NCBI GenBank assembly: GCA_963712465.1
Contig: CAVQHY010000004.1
Coordinates: forward strand, 908,037-972,036
Direction: 5' to 3'
Length of the DNA stretch: 64,000 bases
DNA from: CAVQHY01 sp963712465
GTDB taxonomy: Bacteria; Actinomycetota; Thermoleophilia; Gaiellales; Gaiellaceae
Under the pieces are notes generated by a model. It searched no databases. It was not told the DNA's origin and worked only from the letters and a program-made list of their open reading frames with translations. Positions 7,806 to 15,030 of this stretch are shown piece by piece (the stretch's first letter is position 1; the number at the start of each line of letters is the position of its first letter). The position numbers were made by a program, and so were the translations under genes.

Positions 7806-8911
7806 GCCCGGAGAAGACCGCAAGCGAAGGCGTCCACGGCGCCGCGACCGCCACGCTCGAGCACGACACCGACCTGGTGAGTCGCACGCTGGCAGACGCG
7901 CGCACGGCCGTGCTCGCGGAGCTCGACCGTCTCTTCGCGGCGCGTCGCAAAACGGGTTACGGGCCCCTCTACGACCTCCTCGCCGACTATCCGTTCCGCG
8001 AGGGGAAAGGGCTTCGCCCCGCCATCTGCTTCGCCGCGTGCCGCGCGGTCGGCGGCCGGACGGAGCAGGCGCTCCTCTCCGCCTCTGCGCTCGAGCTCTT
8101 CCACAACGCGTTTCTCGTGCACGACGATATCGAGGACGGCTCGCACTTCCGTCGCGGGAAGGTGACGTTGCTGCAGGCGCACGGGGCCCCGATCGCGATC
8201 AACGTCGGCGATGCCACCAACGTTCTGGCCCTGGAGCTTCTGCTCGGAAACACCGAGGCCATCGGCGTTCGCAAGGCGCTTCTCGTCTTTCGCGAGGTCG
8301 AGCGGATGGCGCGCGAGTCGGCCGAGGGACAGGCGATCGAGCTCGGCTGGATCGCCGAGGAGCGCTTCGATCTCGGCGACCGCGACTACGTGCGCATGGC
8401 TTACAAGAAGACATGCTGGTACACGGTCATCGCGCCGCTTCGAATCGGGGTCATCTGTGGCAGCCACCCCGGACCCCTGGCGCCGCTCGAGGAGGAGCTG
8501 ACGCCGCTCGTCGAGCTCGGCTTCCTTGCCGGGATCGCCTTCCAGGTCCACGACGACCTCCTCAACCTAGAAGCCGACGAGGCGCTCTACGGCAAGGAGT
8601 CGAGCGGGGATCTTTGGGAGGGGAAGCGAACCGTGATGCTCCTGCACTTCCTGCGCACCGCCAGCGAGCGCGCGAGGACGCGCGCGCTTCGCGTCCTGCG
8701 CACCGCGCGGCTTCGCAAGCGGCCGCAGGACGTGGCCTGGCTCCTCGAGGCGATGCACGAGGCCGGCTCTCTCGACCACGGCCGCGCAGTCGCGGCCGAG
8801 TACTCGCAGCGGGCGCTCGCGTTCGACGCCGATCTGCGCTTTCTGCAGGAGGACGACGACCGCCTCTTCTTGCGTGAGATGCTCCGCTACGTGATCGAGC
8901 GGGCCAAGTGA
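7802..8911 (+). CDS. trans-polyprenyl diphosphate synthase (GGPP synthase type)
   Basis: A 369-residue all-helical head-to-tail prenyltransferase. The first Asp-rich motif is DDIED at 108-112 (LVHDDIEDGSHFRRGK). The second is DDLLNL at 251-256 (FQVHDDLLNLEADE). The basic GKGLRP patch of IPP binding lies near 68-73. The long C-terminal helical extension after 280 is typical of actinobacterial members. Chain length cannot be read safely. Together with IspH it implies that the downstream genes act on a prenyl product. The start codon overlaps the ispH stop and the end overlaps the next GTG, giving tight coupling. Confidence 0.92.
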   Translation: MSPEKTASEGVHGAATATLEHDTDLVSRTLADARTAVLAELDRLFAARRKTGYGPLYDLLADYPFREGKGLRPAICFAACRAVGGRTEQALLSASALELFHNAFLVHDDIEDGSHFRRGKVTLLQAHGAPIAINVGDATNVLALELLLGNTEAIGVRKALLVFREVERMARESAEGQAIELGWIAEERFDLGDRDYVRMAYKKTCWYTVIAPLRIGVICGSHPGPLAPLEEELTPLVELGFLAGIAFQVHDDLLNLEADEALYGKESSGDLWEGKRTVMLLHFLRTASERARTRALRVLRTARLRKRPQDVAWLLEAMHEAGSLDHGRAVAAEYSQRALAFDADLRFLQEDDDRLFLREMLRYVIERAK

Positions 8912-9462
8912 ACGAGACACCTCGTGTACCGAACGACCCAGGAGGCGGCCCGAGCGGCGCGCTCGGCGAGCTGCTGCGGCTCCAGACCGAGTTCCAGACG
9001 CGCCTGGCCGAGGAGACCCTGCGCTATCTCCGTCGCCTTCAGGGAGCCGCGGCGCCGGCCGCGCCGGGCACGGTGTTATCCCCGGGCGAGACGACCGAGG
9101 TCACAGGGTCGGCTCTGCCCGGGACGTCGGTCGATCTCGTTCTCGAACTCGAGAACCGGCAGCGCGTGCACTGCGTCGTGACGCCGATGCTCACGCCGCT
9201 CGTCGAGCCGTCGGGCGCCGTCTGGTTTCCGGCCGCCGAGCCCTCGCCCAGCTCGATGCTGCTCGCACCCGACGAGGTTCGGACCGTCGCGGTTGTACTG
9301 TCGCTGCCGGCAGACCTCGCGCCCGGCACCTACCGCGGCGCCCTCGTTCTCCAGGGCTTTCGCGACGGAGGCATTCGTGTCGCCGTGACGGCGGAGGCTC
9401 CGAAGACGGTGGCTCGTCGTCGCCGCAATTCAAAGAGCGCGCGTCCCAGGAAGTCGCAGTGA
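8908..9462 (+). CDS. cytoplasmic Ig-like-fold protein A
   Basis: 184 residues with no signal peptide. An amphipathic helix (about 18-46, GELLRLQTEFQTRLAEETLR, then YLRRLQG) is followed by a beta-sandwich-like region: VLSPGETTEVTGSALPGTSV, then LLAPDEVRTVAVVLSLPADL and APGTYRGALVLQGF. The pattern of pro-rich turns and a terminal PGTYRG strand resembles COG1470/NEW3-type Ig-like domains. The tail is strongly basic (VARRRRNSKSARPRKSQ). The helix plus basic tail is also seen in the protein at 13451. It is coupled by overlaps on both sides. The function is unknown. Confidence 0.65.
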   Translation: MNETPRVPNDPGGGPSGALGELLRLQTEFQTRLAEETLRYLRRLQGAAAPAAPGTVLSPGETTEVTGSALPGTSVDLVLELENRQRVHCVVTPMLTPLVEPSGAVWFPAAEPSPSSMLLAPDEVRTVAVVLSLPADLAPGTYRGALVLQGFRDGGIRVAVTAEAPKTVARRRRNSKSARPRKSQ

Positions 9463-10037
9463 CCTCGTCGATCCGGCCGGCGCGGCTCGTGGACGACGCC
9501 GACGGACCCGGTCGGACGACCGCCACCCTGGTCGCGTCCCTCACCGCCCGTCTCGCGACCCTCTACCTGATCTCGGGCGCCGACGCGATCGGCTCGCTGA
9601 CCGCCGGTTTCGTCGCGCTCGGGCGCGAGGTCGCGAAGACGGCCGATGGCGCGCGTCTTCGTAACGCCATCGAGGCCGGCCGGGCCGGAGCGAACGGCAG
9701 GTCGCTCTGGAAAACGCTGAATCTCGACGAGTGGGCTTCCTCCCACGCGCCGAGCCCTGTGCTCGATCAGCTCCGCAACGACGTCGCCCTCCTTCTCGCC
9801 GGAGACCTCGCCGAGACGCTCGAGCTCCTGCCGATCCCGGGCGAGCTGGCCGGTGCGAGCGGTACCCAGGGTGACGAGGCGGCGATGTTCGCCGACTTCG
9901 TGGTCGGCTTCTGGGCGTTCTCCCGCGAAGTCGTCTGGGCAGTCGAGACGATTGCCGCGCCGACGCTCCCGCCCGCGGGCTCCGTCACCTTCGCCGCGGA
10001 GCCGGCCGCCGCCGCGGAGGGGCATCTACTCCGTTGA
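9459..10037 (+). CDS. hypothetical helical protein
   Basis: 192 residues, predicted mainly helical: TATLVASLTARLATLYLIS, ADAIGSLTAGFVALGREVAK, then MFADFVVGFWAFSREVVWAV. No signal peptide or recognised domain. The two similar helix pairs with a G-x-x-A/S-R-E-V ending suggest an internal duplication. The GTG start overlaps the upstream stop and the end overlaps the CrtC-like gene, so it belongs to the same transcript. Confidence 0.6.
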   Translation: MTSSIRPARLVDDADGPGRTTATLVASLTARLATLYLISGADAIGSLTAGFVALGREVAKTADGARLRNAIEAGRAGANGRSLWKTLNLDEWASSHAPSPVLDQLRNDVALLLAGDLAETLELLPIPGELAGASGTQGDEAAMFADFVVGFWAFSREVVWAVETIAAPTLPPAGSVTFAAEPAAAAEGHLLR

Positions 10038-11044
10038 TCGGCTCTGATGTGCTTCGCCCGCCGGGGCCCTTCGACGTCTCGGCCGATGCGTACAAGGACT
10101 GGCTCCATCTCAACCTGCTCGATCACGCTTCGGGAAGCGTCGGGCTCGTCAATGTCTCGCTCCACGGCCGGCCGAACGACCCGAGCTCGCGCGCCGTCGG
10201 CACCGCGCTCTTCCACATTCCCGGCGTCGGGTGGGTCGGAGGGGTCGAGGCCTGCGGGATCGACGAGGCGGCTATCGGCGGCTCGAGCATCGGGCTCGAG
10301 CGCGTGGCGCTGGCGGTCGACCACACGCACGGCGAAGTGTTGGCGTCCGCCCACGTGCCTGAGGACGAGCTCGTCGTCAGGCTCGCCGCCGCCGCGGCGG
10401 CTCCGTCGCTCGACGTCCGGGAGCGTTCCCTGCTCGGATCGGGGTGGATCTCGTGGTACGTGATACCGCGGCTCGACCTGCGGGGCGAGGTCAAGCTGGG
10501 CCGTCACCGCGTCGAGCTCGAGGGGGCGAGCGCCTATCACGATCACAACTGGGGACGATGGCACTGGGGCGAGGACATCGGCTGGGAGTGGGGCTGCTTC
10601 ATGGCACCTGCGCCCGGTCCCGCGTTCGTGTTCTTCGTGTTCGCGCGCGCGACCGACCGCGCCCATCGGCGCGGAGGCGAGCCGCTCGTTCTGGTCCATG
10701 CGGAGGGTCGACGACACGCCTTCTCCGGGGTCACCGTGGAGCACGAGCTGTCCGGTCTTCTCGAGACGACGCTCAGACGTGTGCCCGGAGCGATGGCCGC
10801 TCTCCACTCGGATCGAGCTTCGCCACGGCTTCCGCAGAAAGTTCACGTCCGCGCGGACGACGGAGTAGACCGGGTCGAGATCGAGTTCACGGGCAGAGCC
10901 GCGGCGCAGCTCATCGCCGCCGAGCCGACGCTCCCGGGCTACAGCTTCATCCACGAGATCGTGGGCGACTTCCGCTACGAGTGCCGGGTCGGCGGAACCG
11001 AGTCCGGTGGGACCGGGCTGGGGGTCTTCGAGCATGTCGATTGA
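10034..11044 (+). CDS. CrtC/AttH-like (hydroxyneurosporene-synthase family) lipocalin-type protein
   Basis: 336 residues. The signature is at 168-187, YHDHNWGRWHWGEDIGWEWG, which matches the YHDHNWG motif of carotenoid 1,2-hydratase (CrtC) and AttH double-lipocalin proteins. The flanking strands fit that fold (SGWISWYVIPRLDLRGEV, FVFFVFARATDR). Family enzymes hydrate or otherwise modify isoprenoid chains; others are of unknown role. With ispH and a prenyl synthase upstream, a prenyl-lipid substrate is the natural inference. Start is TTG in the upstream stop (or GTG 10049). The exact reaction is unknown. Confidence 0.7.
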   Translation: MIGSDVLRPPGPFDVSADAYKDWLHLNLLDHASGSVGLVNVSLHGRPNDPSSRAVGTALFHIPGVGWVGGVEACGIDEAAIGGSSIGLERVALAVDHTHGEVLASAHVPEDELVVRLAAAAAAPSLDVRERSLLGSGWISWYVIPRLDLRGEVKLGRHRVELEGASAYHDHNWGRWHWGEDIGWEWGCFMAPAPGPAFVFFVFARATDRAHRRGGEPLVLVHAEGRRHAFSGVTVEHELSGLLETTLRRVPGAMAALHSDRASPRLPQKVHVRADDGVDRVEIEFTGRAAAQLIAAEPTLPGYSFIHEIVGDFRYECRVGGTESGGTGLGVFEHVD

Positions 11045-11606
11045 GCAGGACGTGCTGCGGCCCTCTGGTTGTCGCAGCCTCGGCGAGTACGTCGAGGAGC
11101 TCGTGCGCGAGCTCGAGGGTGCCGACCCAGCCGCGAGCGAGCGCCTGCGGCGCGTTGTCGGCAACCGGCGGGCGCGGATCAGGCTCGACGACGAGACGAT
11201 CGAGATCGAGCTCGGGCGGAAGGGTCTCGAGGTAGGGCCTCTCTCCGAGCGCACGATCGATGGTGAAGGAGCGACCGACGGCACGACCGTGCTCGACATC
11301 CTGAACGGCTACCTGGAGGTCGCGGACGCCATCCTGGACGGCCGGCTGCTCGTCACCGGCAGCGTCGACGCCGTCGCTCGGATGTTCCTCGCGATCGAGC
11401 TCCTCCTCGATGCGTCAGCTCGAGCTCCCGCCCTGCAACGGCTCGCTCGCGATTTCCGTCGCGATCTCTACCCGAGCCCGCGCGGGCAGCCCGTGCGTGC
11501 GACCCGCACAACTGCGTGGTACCCGGCCGGCTCGCCTTCCGCCGAGCTGGCCCTCATCGGAAGGCTCGACCTCCTGCCCGACTCAGAGCCGGGCCCCGGC
11601 GCCTGA
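11034..11606 (+). CDS. SCP2-like sterol/lipid-carrier domain protein
   Basis: 190 residues from the ATG inside the previous stop region. Residues about 45-140 read ARIRLDDETIEIELG, then GTTVLDILNGYLEVADAILD and GRLLVTGSVDAVARM, like the SCP2 sterol-carrier fold where a D-G...LVGRL...G-D-x-x-A stretch lines a hydrophobic tunnel. Its opening DVLRPSGCRSLGEY echoes DVLRPPGPFD of the preceding CrtC-like protein. It may present a hydrophobic substrate to the neighbouring enzymes. The family assignment is by pattern only and moderately sure. Confidence 0.55.
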   Translation: MSIEQDVLRPSGCRSLGEYVEELVRELEGADPAASERLRRVVGNRRARIRLDDETIEIELGRKGLEVGPLSERTIDGEGATDGTTVLDILNGYLEVADAILDGRLLVTGSVDAVARMFLAIELLLDASARAPALQRLARDFRRDLYPSPRGQPVRATRTTAWYPAGSPSAELALIGRLDLLPDSEPGPGA

Positions 11607-11664
11607 CTTGACGCCCGGGAGGGCGCCTGGAATCATCGAAGCCGGCTGATCGAAGGTCGGAGCC

Positions 11665-12078
11665 ATGGGTGTCGACATCCCGCAGCCGTTCAAGTCGCGA
11701 GTCGCCGGTCCGTCGGGTGGCGACATTCCCGTCACGGTCGGCGGCTCACTCGGCGCGATCGGTCCGGTGACCGTGGACGGCATTCCCGACACCTTCCACA
11801 TTCACGTCGAGAAGCTCCCGAAGATTCAGCTCGGCGTCGACCCGCTCACCATCAACGCGCACCTCGATCCCCTCGAGGTCTCGCTGTCGCTGGAGAAGAT
11901 CCCAGACATTCGTGCCCATCTGCCGGCCGACTTTTCCGTCGGCGTCTCGCTGCTCGGGATGGAGCTCCTCTGCGTTCGACTCTGTGGCGAGGCTCAGGTC
12001 ATCACCGAGCCGTACCATCCCAATCCCTGTGAGATCTGTGGTGACGAGAGGGGCACTCGAAAGGGCGCGGCAGCGTGA
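11665..12078 (+). CDS. hypothetical beta-rich protein with C-terminal cysteines
   Basis: 137 residues, no signal peptide. Alternating short strands: FHIHVEKLPKIQLGVDPLTI, AHLDPLEVSLSLEKIPDI, DFSVGVSLLGMELLCVRLCG. It ends with an ITEPYHPNPCEICG segment whose CxxC could bind a metal. A 58-base gap separates it from the SCP2-like gene. No family function is known to me. Confidence 0.6.
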   Translation: MGVDIPQPFKSRVAGPSGGDIPVTVGGSLGAIGPVTVDGIPDTFHIHVEKLPKIQLGVDPLTINAHLDPLEVSLSLEKIPDIRAHLPADFSVGVSLLGMELLCVRLCGEAQVITEPYHPNPCEICGDERGTRKGAAA

Positions 12079-12101
12079 GCCCGGCCGGAGGTTAGCCGAC
12101 C

Positions 12102-12842
12102 GTGGCGAGGAAGAGGGCGAGTACAGGCCCGCTTCGTTTTCGCGGACCTCCCGGCTGGCTTCAAGCTCTCGCGCCGCCGACGCTCGCCGAGCCGGGATCC
12201 TCTCCACCCGGCGTGATCCTGAAGCTTCCGCGGAAGGTCGCCTCGATCGCGCCCCTGCCGCTTTCGGTGAGCGCCGTGGGCGAGGTGGGGCTGTCGCTCG
12301 CGTTCACCCTTCCGGAGACGACGCCTCCCGGTAGCTACGACGGCACGGTCCACGTCGGCGAGCAGAAGTATCCGATGGTGGCTGACGTCGAGGCCGATCC
12401 GAACGTCGTTATCTCCCCCGACCAGCTCGAGCTGCGAGTTGCTCCTGGCGCCGAGGAGGTGGTTCACCTCAGCGTGCTGAACGCCGGCAATGTCGCGTGC
12501 GAGGTCGGGCGGGCGGATGCGTTCGGCCTCTTCGACGTGGCCGGCGCCGAGCGCGGGATCCGCGCGGCGCTCGGCGGCGAGACACGGAAGGGCGAGCGCC
12601 GGGTCGATCGCCTGGCCGACGAGCTCGCGGACGCGCACGGCGGCCTCGTACGGATGCAGGTGAGAGAAGGCTCCGGAACAATCGAGCCCGGCGAGCTGCG
12701 TCACCTTCGCGTCGCGCTGCGCTTCTCGGACCGGCTCCAACCCGGACACACCTATTCGGGAGCATGGAGGTTCCACGATCTACGCTACTACGTGCGAGTC
12801 GAGGTCACCGGCAGCACAGGGCCGGAGAAGGGGGCCGAATGA
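12102..12842 (+). CDS. cytoplasmic protein with two Ig-like domains (B)
   Basis: 246 residues without a signal peptide. Two beta-sandwich-like halves: residues about 45-105 (SVSAVGEVGLSLAFTLPETT, PPGSYDGTVHVGEQKYPM) and about 115-235 (ISPDQLELRVAPGAEEVVHL, SVLNAGNVACEVG, then RLQPGHTYSGAWRF). The phrase pattern A-P-G-x-x-x-x-V-x-L-x-V-x-N-x-G-N is that of CARDB/NEW3 Ig-like domains, which are normally extracellular. The GTG start has GGAGG ten bases upstream. It ends in an ATGA overlap with the next gene. Confidence 0.65.
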   Translation: MARKRASTGPLRFRGPPGWLQALAPPTLAEPGSSPPGVILKLPRKVASIAPLPLSVSAVGEVGLSLAFTLPETTPPGSYDGTVHVGEQKYPMVADVEADPNVVISPDQLELRVAPGAEEVVHLSVLNAGNVACEVGRADAFGLFDVAGAERGIRAALGGETRKGERRVDRLADELADAHGGLVRMQVREGSGTIEPGELRHLRVALRFSDRLQPGHTYSGAWRFHDLRYYVRVEVTGSTGPEKGAE

Positions 12843-13450
12843 GTACCACCGGCACCAGTCGAGCTACCGGCGCGATCAGGACGATCGGCGACCTGGTGGA
12901 CGCCGGCATGAAGGTGGGCGCCGACCTTCTCGAGACGGTCGGAAGCGTACGCCTGTCGGGGTTCGAGACGCTCCCGACCGCGCTGTCGACGTTGTCGCCG
13001 ACACAGCGGTGCGGGTGTGCGATACCGCCGCCGTGCTGGGTGCCCAGGCAGCTCGGCGAGGTCACGAGTCACGTCTGCCCCGGCGGGACCGCGACGCTCC
13101 GGATCCGTGTGACGAACTGCGGGGTGTCGCAGCGCACCATCGCGGCTGAGGCGGCGCCGAAGGAAACCGGCGTGAGCGTCGCGCCGGGGAAGCTGGCGCT
13201 CGGCCCGATGGAGCGCGGCGTCTTCGTCGCCTCGCGCTCGGCCCTTGCGACGGCGGCCACGGGCGAGGAGCACGAGGCGCTCCTGTGGGTGCACGGGTGT
13301 CACGACCACGTCCTTCGCTGGACCGTGAAGGTCGCGAGGCGGGGCACCGACTGCTGTCACGAGATCGACGTGGATGACTGCCCCGACCTCGTCCACCACT
13401 GGTACGACCACTTCTACTGCGAGCATCCCTGCACGCACGGCCGCGGCTGA
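12839..13450 (+). CDS. Ig-like protein C with Cys/His-rich tail
   Basis: 203 residues. An N-terminal helix (TIGDLVDAGMKVGADLLETV) precedes a Cys-rich turn (RCGCAIPPPCWVP) and a beta-sandwich-like core (VCPGGTATLRIRVTNCG, VSVAPGKLALGPMERGVFV). The last 40 residues are dense in potential metal ligands: GCHDH, then DCCHEIDVDDCPDLVHHWYD and HFYCEHPCTHG. A bound metal (Zn, Fe or Cu) is plausible but not shown. ATG is taken from the ATGA overlap, not from further upstream, where the frame only shadows the previous gene. Confidence 0.65.
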   Translation: MSTTGTSRATGAIRTIGDLVDAGMKVGADLLETVGSVRLSGFETLPTALSTLSPTQRCGCAIPPPCWVPRQLGEVTSHVCPGGTATLRIRVTNCGVSQRTIAAEAAPKETGVSVAPGKLALGPMERGVFVASRSALATAATGEEHEALLWVHGCHDHVLRWTVKVARRGTDCCHEIDVDDCPDLVHHWYDHFYCEHPCTHGRG

Positions 13451-14062
13451 GTGCGTGACATGAATGGGTTCTCGTTCGAGGGTTTCGGGCGTCGCGCGCT
13501 CGAGGCGAACGTGCGCTACTACGAGGCGGTGGGCCGGGCCAGCGTCGAGTACCTGCGCGCCGTGGTCGGGGCTCTCGGCGAGGCGCAAGCCGCAGGTGCC
13601 CGCGAGGCTCGGCCGGCCGCTGCTCCGCGGCCACGGCCCGTGCCCGCGGAGCGCTCCACGTCGACAGCCGCGCCCATCCCTGCGATGGTGCTCGAGGCCG
13701 AGGCCGGCTCCGTCGCCCTGGGAGCCTTCCTCGTCGAGAACCGCCTGCGCGAGAAGGTCTCGGCTCCGATCGTCAGCTCCTCGTTCGTCGACGAGGCTGG
13801 AGGCGAGATCAACGCACGCGTCGTCTTCGACCCCGAGGTCGTTACGCTCGAGCCCGGCGAGCAGCTGCTCGTGCGGATCATGGCCGAGATCGGAGACGAA
13901 CTCGAGCCCGACCTCGCCTACCGGGGCGACGTCAGCGTGCCTGGCCTGGGAGACTCGACCGTCCCGATCGTCCTCCGCCGCCGGAGCTCACAGGTGAAGC
14001 CGAAGCGCACTGCGGCTCGACGCAAGAAGCCTCCGACCCGCACGCGAAGCACGAGGCGCTAG
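13451..14062 (+). CDS. Ig-like protein D with amphipathic helix and basic tail
   Basis: 203 residues, start GTG directly after the previous stop (ATG at 13460 is an alternative). Residues about 8-45 form a long helix (FGRRALEANVRYYEAVGRAS, VEYLRAVVGALGEAQ), rather like phasin-type surface helices. After a Pro/Ala-rich linker a single Ig-like domain follows (INARVVFDPEVVTLEPGEQL, then LAYRGDVSVPGLGDSTVPI). The tail is very basic (VKPKRTAARRKKPPTRTRST). The layout copies protein A at 8908. It is probably an interface or coat component; this is speculative. Confidence 0.65.
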   Translation: MRDMNGFSFEGFGRRALEANVRYYEAVGRASVEYLRAVVGALGEAQAAGAREARPAAAPRPRPVPAERSTSTAAPIPAMVLEAEAGSVALGAFLVENRLREKVSAPIVSSSFVDEAGGEINARVVFDPEVVTLEPGEQLLVRIMAEIGDELEPDLAYRGDVSVPGLGDSTVPIVLRRRSSQVKPKRTAARRKKPPTRTRSTRR

Positions 14063-14064
14063 AG

Positions 14065-14937
14065 ATGGCGCATGCGCACGGCGAGGACCCGGTCGCCGGC
14101 GGACTGCTCGTGAGCGCGATGTGGTCGTACGCCGCTGGCGTCCTTCGCCCGGCACAGGCCCTGAAGCGCGCGGGCGTGCCGATCGCCAGCTCTGTCCTCG
14201 GGGATGAGCCCGTCGGCCTGCCCCGCACCGGTCTGGGTCCCTACTTCTCACAGCGCCAGGACGGGCCGGTCCTCCTCTCGCATGCGACGCCGCACGATCA
14301 CCTCGTGGAGGAGTTCGATCGGATGGCCGAGGTCTATGACGCCTTCGTTCAGCCCTTCTCACAGCCCATCTTCGAGGAGGCGCTTGCCGTTCTGGCCCGG
14401 TATCTGTCCCCGAGTTCTCGCGTGCTCGACGCCGGTTGCGGGCCCGGCCGCGAGCTCGGCCATGTCGCCCGGCTCGTCCCCGACGGCGAGGCCGTCGGCA
14501 TCGATCTCGCTGCCGGGATGATCAAGACAGCCCACCGGGCCGTCCGTGCAAAGGGTCTCGACAACTGCGCCTTCTTCCAGGCCGACGCGGGAGACCTTCC
14601 GCGTACGTTCACCGGCAAGTTCGACCTCGTCTACAACTGCCTCGCCCACCATCACTATCCGGAGCCGAGCGCTGCGGCCGAGTCGATCCTTCGCTGTCTG
14701 CGGCCTGGTGGCGTCTACTGCATCGTCGACCCTGGCCCCGCCTGGTACACGCGACTGAGCGCTCCCCTCGCGAAGCTGGCCGATCCGGGCTGGATCGGTT
14801 TCCACACCCCTGACGAGTTCCGTGAGCTCCTCGGGACCGCAGGGTTCGCGCGAACGTCTTGGGTTGAGCTCCTCCCGGGCTTCGGCGTCGCGATTGGTCA
14901 GAAGGCTCGTTCCGCCCAGGCTGTCCGCCGCTCCTGA
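14065..14937 (+). CDS. class I SAM-dependent methyltransferase
   Basis: 290 residues. SAM motif I is VLDAGCGPGRELG at about 120-132, followed by the acidic end of strand 2 (AVGIDLAAGM), motif II-like FFQADAGDLPRTFTGKFDLV and post-motif LRPGGVYCIVDPG. The N-terminal 75 residues are an extra helical part (MWSYAAGVLRPAQALKRAGV) that may bind the substrate or membrane. As the last tightly linked gene of the prenyl locus, it may methylate the prenyl product. Substrate unknown. Two bases separate it from protein D. Confidence 0.85.
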   Translation: MAHAHGEDPVAGGLLVSAMWSYAAGVLRPAQALKRAGVPIASSVLGDEPVGLPRTGLGPYFSQRQDGPVLLSHATPHDHLVEEFDRMAEVYDAFVQPFSQPIFEEALAVLARYLSPSSRVLDAGCGPGRELGHVARLVPDGEAVGIDLAAGMIKTAHRAVRAKGLDNCAFFQADAGDLPRTFTGKFDLVYNCLAHHHYPEPSAAAESILRCLRPGGVYCIVDPGPAWYTRLSAPLAKLADPGWIGFHTPDEFRELLGTAGFARTSWVELLPGFGVAIGQKARSAQAVRRS

Positions 14938-14992
14938 GTCGGGCGAGGCGGAGAAGCTGGCGGCGAACGCGACCGGCCGCGCGAGTCGGCAG

Positions 14993-15021
14993 TTGTGACC
15001 GGCGCTCCGGGGGCATACGCT
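14993..15021 (+). promoter_or_regulatory. -35/-10 promoter close to a GTG start
   Basis: TTGTGA (14993-14998), 17-base spacer, TACGCT (15016-15021), then nine bases to GTG 15031. This is the best argument for starting the next gene at 15031 with little or no leader. Confidence 0.5.
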
Positions 15022-15030
15022 TCGCGCTCA

